Shown here: positions 14,771 through 18,651 of the stretch, piece by piece
Position numbering within the stretch: position 1 is the first letter of the stretch
Layout: each line of letters begins with the position of its first letter
Assembly: GCA_046727735.1 (NCBI GenBank)
Contig: JBKPDF010000093.1
Location: 1-18,651, forward strand
Length of the DNA: 18,651 nt
Direction: 5' to 3'
Source: AP-16 sp046727735
GTDB taxonomy: Bacteria > Pseudomonadota > Alphaproteobacteria > Rhizobiales > Xanthobacteraceae
Notes under the pieces: model-generated
The model's database searches: none
Seen by the model: the letters and a program-made list of their open reading frames with translations, nothing else
Told to the model about the DNA's origin: nothing
Translations under genes and position numbers: made by a program

Positions 14771-16702
14771 TCAGATCGTGACCTGGGTCCCGACCTCGAC
14801 CACGCGGCCGGTCGGGATCTTGAAAAAATCGGTGGCGTCGTTCGCGGTTTGCGCAAGCCGGATGAACAGCCGGTCCTGCCAGCGCGGCATGCCGGAATGC
14901 GCCGCCGGCCGCAGCGCCCGGCGCGAGAGGAAGAACGAAGTCGACATGATGTCGAACTGCCATCCGAGCTTGCGCGCGACCGCGAGCGCGCGCGGCACGT
15001 TGGGCGTCTCCATGAAGCCGAAGCGCAGCCGCACCCGCGAGAACGTCTTGCCGACCGGCTCGATCCGCACCCGCTCGGCAACCGGAACCCGCGGCGTGTT
15101 CGCAGTGTCGACCGTCAGGATCACGTTTTTTTCGTGCAGCACCTTGTAGTGCTTGAGGCTGTGGAGCAGCGCGGTCGGCGCGCTGTTTGGATCGCTGGTC
15201 AGAAACACGGCGGTTCCCGGCACGACTTGCGGCGGCTTGCGCTCCAGCATGGCGACGAGCTCGTCGAGCGGAATCTCCTGGCGGCGGGTTTTCTCGAACA
15301 GCAGGCGGGTGCCGCGCCGCCACGTATACATGACCGTCATGACCAGCCCGGCAAACGCCAGCGGCGCCCAGCCGCCCTCGAACAGTTTGAGCAGATTGGC
15401 GGCCAGGAACGTCAGCTCGATCGCCTGGAACGGCAGCATCAATCCGGCGGCAGCGAGCGGCGACCAATGCCGGTGCTTCCAGATCACGACGAGGCCCATG
15501 GTCGAATCGACCAGCATCGTGCCGGTCACCGCGATGCCGTAGGCGGAGGCGAGCGCGCTCGAGGAGCGGAACGTCGCGACCAGCAGCAGCACCGCGATCA
15601 GCAGCAGCGCGTTGACGCGCGGCATGAAGATCTGGCCGGCGAGCGCTTCGGAAGTGTGGCGGACTTCCAGCCGCGGCAATAGCCCGAGGCCGATCGCCTG
15701 ACGGCTGACCGAATAGGCGCCGGTGATCACCGCCTGGCTCGCGATCACGGTCGCGGCGGTCGCGATCACGACCATCGGCAATTGCGCCCAGTCGGGATAG
15801 AGATGGAAGAACGGGTTCTCCAGCGTCTTCTCGTCGGCGAGCACGAGCGCGCCCTGCCCGAAATAGTTGATCGCGAGCGCGGGCAACACGAACGTGGTCC
15901 ATGCAGCCTGGATCGGCTTGCGGCCGAAATGCCCGAGATCGGCGTAGAGCGCCTCCGCGCCGGTCACGGCGAGAAACACGGCGCCGAGCGCGACGAGGCC
16001 GATGATGCCGTGCCCGGCCAGGAAGCTGAGGCCGTAGAGCGGATCGAGCGCGCGCAGCACCCCGGGATTGTCCGCAATGTGCAAGAGGCCGCCGATCGCG
16101 ATCACCACGAACCACAGCGCCATGACCGGGCCGAAGAACGTCGCAACGCGCGCCGTGCCGCGCGATTGCACGAGAAACAGGCCGACCAGAATCGCAACGG
16201 TCAGCGGCACCACATAGGGCTCGAAGCCGGGCGTGACGATCTTCAGGCCCTCGATGGCGGAGAGCACGGAAATCGCCGGGGTGATGACGGCGTCGCCGTA
16301 GAACAAAGCCGCGCTCGCGACCCCGAGCAGAAAGACGATGCCGCCGGCGGGGCCCATCGCGCGCTGCGCCAGTGCCATCAGCGCCAGCGTTCCGCCCTCC
16401 CCGTTGTTGTCGAGGCGCAAGAGAATCAGCACGTATTTGGCGGTGACGATGAGCAGCAACGCCCAGAGGATCAGCGACAGTACGCCGAGCACCGCAGCTT
16501 CGGTCGCGGCCCCCTGCCCGCCGCCCGCGGCGGCGACGGCCTCGCGCAGCGCATAGAGCGGGCTCGTGCCGATGTCGCCGTAGACCACGCCGAGGCTGCC
16601 CAGGGTGAGCGCCCAGAAGCTCGCCGGGCGCGCTTCGCCGTTGCCGTGGGCGGCGTGGGCGAGCGCCTCGCTCGCCTCGGGAGCGGCTTTGGTGTGGGCC
16701 AT
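14771..16702 (-). CDS. kup: Kup/HAK-family low-affinity potassium transporter
   Basis: 643 residues, similar to E. coli Kup (622). The signature SLGVVYGDIGTSPLYALREAV opens the first membrane helix, and about 12 hydrophobic segments follow up to residue 450 or so. PLYGLSFLAGHGIIGLVALG, FHLYPDWAQLPMVVIATAATV and RFGFMETPNVPRAL are Kup-type blocks. The cytoplasmic C-terminal domain covers the last 180 residues. It imports K+ with protons across the inner membrane. The ATG at 16702 (MAHTKAAPE) was preferred; an in-frame start at 16735 would add 11 residues. Its stop lies 29 bp before the TTG start of the flavin monooxygenase on the same strand, so the genes may be read together, but no functional link is apparent. 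Confidence 0.95.
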   Translation of the reverse strand: MAHTKAAPEASEALAHAAHGNGEARPASFWALTLGSLGVVYGDIGTSPLYALREAVAAAGGGQGAATEAAVLGVLSLILWALLLIVTAKYVLILLRLDNNGEGGTLALMALAQRAMGPAGGIVFLLGVASAALFYGDAVITPAISVLSAIEGLKIVTPGFEPYVVPLTVAILVGLFLVQSRGTARVATFFGPVMALWFVVIAIGGLLHIADNPGVLRALDPLYGLSFLAGHGIIGLVALGAVFLAVTGAEALYADLGHFGRKPIQAAWTTFVLPALAINYFGQGALVLADEKTLENPFFHLYPDWAQLPMVVIATAATVIASQAVITGAYSVSRQAIGLGLLPRLEVRHTSEALAGQIFMPRVNALLLIAVLLLVATFRSSSALASAYGIAVTGTMLVDSTMGLVVIWKHRHWSPLAAAGLMLPFQAIELTFLAANLLKLFEGGWAPLAFAGLVMTVMYTWRRGTRLLFEKTRRQEIPLDELVAMLERKPPQVVPGTAVFLTSDPNSAPTALLHSLKHYKVLHEKNVILTVDTANTPRVPVAERVRIEPVGKTFSRVRLRFGFMETPNVPRALAVARKLGWQFDIMSTSFFLSRRALRPAAHSGMPRWQDRLFIRLAQTANDATDFFKIPTGRVVEVGTQVTI

Positions 16703-16736
16703 CGATCTGCCAGGGATTCGCCGGCGATGCTGCAAT

Positions 16737-16902
16737 GCACTATGGGCGGGGCCGCGGCTTATAGTCTACGCCGCCGTCGTTCCGGTCGGTCGGGATGGGG
16801 CTGTTCTTGACGGGTATTTCCCTATGCATTCCAGCCACATCCCAGTCCTTGGCCGTCTCTCTGATGGCCCTTGTCCCAACCCCCAGGTTGTGCCATGGTG
16901 GG
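16737..16902. other. spacer between kup and the integrase, no gene seen
   Basis: This is where the left end (att site) of the putative element should lie, since kup is chromosomal and the integrase begins at 16957. I found no tRNA gene or tRNA 3' end here, which is the usual target of this integrase class. Confidence 0.4.
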
Positions 16903-16944
16903 GTAGGCTGAAGGGTAGGCTGTTCATTCGTAGGCTGTTCATTC
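16903..16944 (+). repeat. tandem GTAGGCTGTTCATTC repeats before the integrase
   Basis: Two perfect, directly adjacent 15-bp copies (16915-16929 and 16930-16944) follow a partial copy, GTAGGCTG (16903-16910). They end just before the AGGAG RBS of the integrase, so they lie in its 5' leader or promoter. They could be accessory-protein (excisionase or integrase arm-type) binding sites, or slippage products. Confidence 0.8.
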
Positions 16945-16945
16945 C

Positions 16946-16950
16946 AGGAG
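16946..16950 (+). promoter_or_regulatory. ribosome binding site of the integrase
   Basis: AGGAG, 6 nt before the ATG at 16957. Confidence 0.7.
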
Positions 16951-16956
16951 ATTATC

Positions 16957-18360
16957 ATGCACCGCAAACTCACACAGGCATTCGTTGACCGCAGCCGCCC
17001 CCGGGAAGTCGCCGTCGACGTCCCCGGCCTCGACTATAGCCTGGACATGGCCCGGAAACATCCAGGCATGCGCATGGCGGTGATGGATAGAGAGAATCGC
17101 CCCATCTTTCTTGACGGCCGGAGTGTTGTTCGGGACGGCCAGCTTGTCCGCTACAAGCACACCCTCTTCCCTGACGGGGGAAACTTGTATCTTCAGGTGC
17201 GGATGGGCGATGACGGCACCACCATTCACCGGTCGTGGCTGTATCGTTCGGACACCGGGGAGACCAACGCATCCGGCAAGCGCCGCCGCCGCTGGATGGG
17301 ATTGGGATCGGCGGCCGATCTGACATTGGCAGATGCCCGCACCAAGGCGGCCGAACTGAGGCGGTCCAAACTGGTGGACGGCATCCGGGATCCGCTGGCC
17401 GTCAAGCAAGCCGAGAGGATGGCCGGGGCGTTGGCCAAGGCAAAGAAGCCGATGACGTTTGACGAATGCCGGGATGCCTTCCTGGCCGACAATCACCAGA
17501 AATGGAGGAATGCCCGCCACGCCGCCATCTGGGGCACGTCCCTGGAGCAGCATGTCAGCAAGGTGTTCGGACATCTCAATGTGGCCGACGTCGACCAGGA
17601 GTTGGTGATTCAGGCCCTGCGTCCCCTGATGAAGACGAAGCCCGAGACTGGAAGGCGTGTGATGGGGCGCATCGAGACCGTGCTGGCCTGGGCGGCGGCG
17701 CACAACAAGCGACCGGCCGGGGTGGCCAACCCGGCATCGTGGAAGTTGAGTCTTCGTTTCGTGTTCCCGAAGCGCAGGGACGTGGCCCCGGTCGTGCACA
17801 TGCGGGGCTGTCCCTGGCGGGAGCTGCCGCAGCTCATGGCCTCGCTCCAGCAGATAGATGGCGTGGAGGCGGCGGCCTTGATCTGGACGATCCTGACCGG
17901 GGCCAGGACGGGGACGGTGTTGAAGTCGACCTGGTCCGCCATTGATGAGGGCAACCGCATCTGGTCAATACCCGCCGCCGATATGAAACGGGGAAACGCC
18001 ATGCGCTGCCCGATCTCCGACGATGCCATGGCGGTGTTGGCCAGGTGCGATCGGGACAGCAAGCGGTTGTTCCCGGTCGGGGAGAAGGCGATGCGAGAGG
18101 TCCTGGCCAAGGTGCGGGAAGGACTCCATGTGCATGGGTTCCGCCAGACCATGACCGAATGGGCGACCTTCTCGGGATATGATCGGGACCTCATTGACGA
18201 GCAGCTTGGCCATGCCGTCGGCGGGATCGTTCACCGTTCATACAGGTTGAGCGAGGACTGGCTGGAGCGTAGGCGAGCGATGGTGTCCGCCTTCGGGGCG
18301 TTCGCCATGGGACGGACTGCGACCGAAGCCGGCAAGAAGGTTGTGTCGCTGCGGGCCTGA
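16957..18360 (+). CDS. P4-like tyrosine site-specific recombinase (integrase)
   Basis: 467 residues. The C-terminal catalytic domain (about 290-445) has every residue expected of a tyrosine recombinase: Arg317 in LTGARTGTVL, Lys344, His393 and Arg396 in HVHGFRQT, His419 in LDEQLGHAV-like context, and the nucleophile Tyr429 in HRSYRLSEDWLERRR. The core-binding domain lies at about 165-260 (MTFDECRDAFL onwards), preceded by a DUF4102-like arm-binding part (LYLQVRMG, then MGLGSAADLTLADARTKAAE). The first 65 or so residues are unusual for the family. It should catalyse insertion and excision of a genomic island or integrative element. It is intact, has a good RBS, and sits beside a stretch of different character, so it likely marks an island edge. 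Confidence 0.93.
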   Translation: MHRKLTQAFVDRSRPREVAVDVPGLDYSLDMARKHPGMRMAVMDRENRPIFLDGRSVVRDGQLVRYKHTLFPDGGNLYLQVRMGDDGTTIHRSWLYRSDTGETNASGKRRRRWMGLGSAADLTLADARTKAAELRRSKLVDGIRDPLAVKQAERMAGALAKAKKPMTFDECRDAFLADNHQKWRNARHAAIWGTSLEQHVSKVFGHLNVADVDQELVIQALRPLMKTKPETGRRVMGRIETVLAWAAAHNKRPAGVANPASWKLSLRFVFPKRRDVAPVVHMRGCPWRELPQLMASLQQIDGVEAAALIWTILTGARTGTVLKSTWSAIDEGNRIWSIPAADMKRGNAMRCPISDDAMAVLARCDRDSKRLFPVGEKAMREVLAKVREGLHVHGFRQTMTEWATFSGYDRDLIDEQLGHAVGGIVHRSYRLSEDWLERRRAMVSAFGAFAMGRTATEAGKKVVSLRA

Positions 18361-18399
18361 TCTCCCGGGAGCAAACAACTACCTGATGCGGGCCTGATC
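18351..18399 (+). repeat. 12-bp direct repeat GCGGGCCTGATC around the integrase stop
   Basis: The copies at 18351-18362 (covering the integrase stop codon) and 18388-18399 are identical and start 37 bp apart. Between them lies CTCCCGGGAG (18362-18371), a perfect palindrome. It may be a local duplication or a crude transcription-end structure. Confidence 0.5.
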
Positions 18400-18401
18400 C
18401 G

Positions 18402-18651
18402 TCATCTCGTCGCCAGCCACGGCGCCCGCTTGGCCAGGGCCGCCAGGCGCCGCCGTTCATCATCTTCCGGCCGACCTGATGACCGCCGGGCCGCATCGAG
18501 GTCTTCCTCGGCCGGTACCATGGACGGACTGTAGTTCTCCGGCACGATGCTTTCAGCCGACATATGCTCGACTGGGTTGGCGGCTTGCGAAGCCCTGGGC
18601 CGATCGCCGGGCAGGGGCTTGTCGACGATCGCCTGCAGGATTTCACCAACA
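18402..18651 (-). CDS. 3' end of an unidentified gene (runs off the right edge)
   Basis: An open frame of 82 codons reaching the window edge without a stop, so the N-terminus is outside. It reads GEILQAIVDKPLPGDRPR near the edge and ends RRRLAALAKRAPWLATR at the TGA at 18402. It is hydrophilic and rich in Arg, Ala, Glu and Pro, with no recognised domain; it looks like the disordered-to-helical tail of a larger protein. An internal ATG at 18563 could start a small protein instead. It is convergent with the integrase, 41 bp away, and is probably an element-borne gene such as a mobilisation or regulatory protein, but nothing in this part proves it. Confidence 0.6.
   Translation of the reverse strand, partial: VGEILQAIVDKPLPGDRPRASQAANPVEHMSAESIVPENYSPSMVPAEEDLDAARRSSGRPEDDERRRLAALAKRAPWLATR

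Noticed and set aside
14742..16115. Upstream extension of the monooxygenase frame through the kup gene, giving an 889-residue protein
   Set aside because: The extra part is an out-of-frame reading of kup, Arg-rich and without domains. The FAD motif and RBS place the real start at 14741 or 14693.
15782..16810. A 342-codon plus-strand frame opposite kup
   Set aside because: It is antisense to a complete Kup transporter and has the composition of a GC-rich mirror frame.
18191..18649. A 152-codon minus-strand frame at the right edge
   Set aside because: It overlaps the conserved catalytic end of the integrase. The neighbouring frame at 18402-18651 has more protein-like composition and a stop just outside the integrase.

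Overview
This is a GC-rich window from an alphaproteobacterium, most likely of the order Hyphomicrobiales (Rhizobiales), perhaps Bradyrhizobium/Xanthobacteraceae-like. The evidence is the fabF2XL-fabF1XL-adh2XL-lpxXL order, which is the rhizobial cluster that makes and attaches the very-long-chain hydroxy fatty acid of lipid A. A soluble PAS-HWE sensor kinase and GC-rich dispersed palindromes typical of these genomes agree with this. The genus cannot be fixed from the sequence alone.

Layout, left to right. (1) 6-4574, plus strand: a tight four-gene lipid A very-long-chain fatty acid operon, entered from the left with its acpXL/fabZXL-type genes presumably outside. It has a condensing-enzyme pair (one member lacking the catalytic Cys), a medium-chain reductase and a late acyltransferase. 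(2) 4575-5303: a repeat-rich spacer with three copies of a 33-bp dispersed palindrome, two of them in inverted orientation around a GIY-YIG nuclease gene broken by at least two frameshifts. (3) 5304-6744, minus strand: a rhodanese gene followed by a polyamine-type periplasmic binding protein, with no transporter partners in view. (4) 7017-8442, minus strand: a PAS-HWE histidine kinase followed by short, apparently frame-disrupted reading frames. (5) 8941-12417, plus strand: a DUF1348/NTF2-like protein, a Tat-exported amidase-signature enzyme, and a quinone-oxidoreductase-like reductase whose C-terminus runs on into the convergent gene. (6) 12326-16702, minus strand: a Kup potassium transporter, a Baeyer-Villiger-type flavin monooxygenase missing its C-terminus, and an amine-oxidase-like protein missing its N-terminal FAD domain. 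The last two abut in a way that suggests one internal deletion. (7) 16903-18651: a complete P4-type tyrosine integrase preceded by 15-bp tandem repeats, and the 3' end of an unidentified minus-strand gene leaving the window. This is probably the edge of an integrated element.

How the genes fit together: the only clear pathway is region 1, where FabF1XL/FabF2XL and Adh2XL extend and reduce the acyl-AcpXL chain and LpxXL transfers the 27-hydroxyoctacosanoyl-type chain to lipid A. The rest is an assortment of single-function genes, with signs of erosion (frameshifts, truncations, a probable lost stop codon) in three places. I see no clear evidence of a new multi-gene defence or biosynthetic system. 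The most unusual items are the degenerate ketosynthase partner, the truncated-flavoenzyme junction and the integrase-flanked right end.
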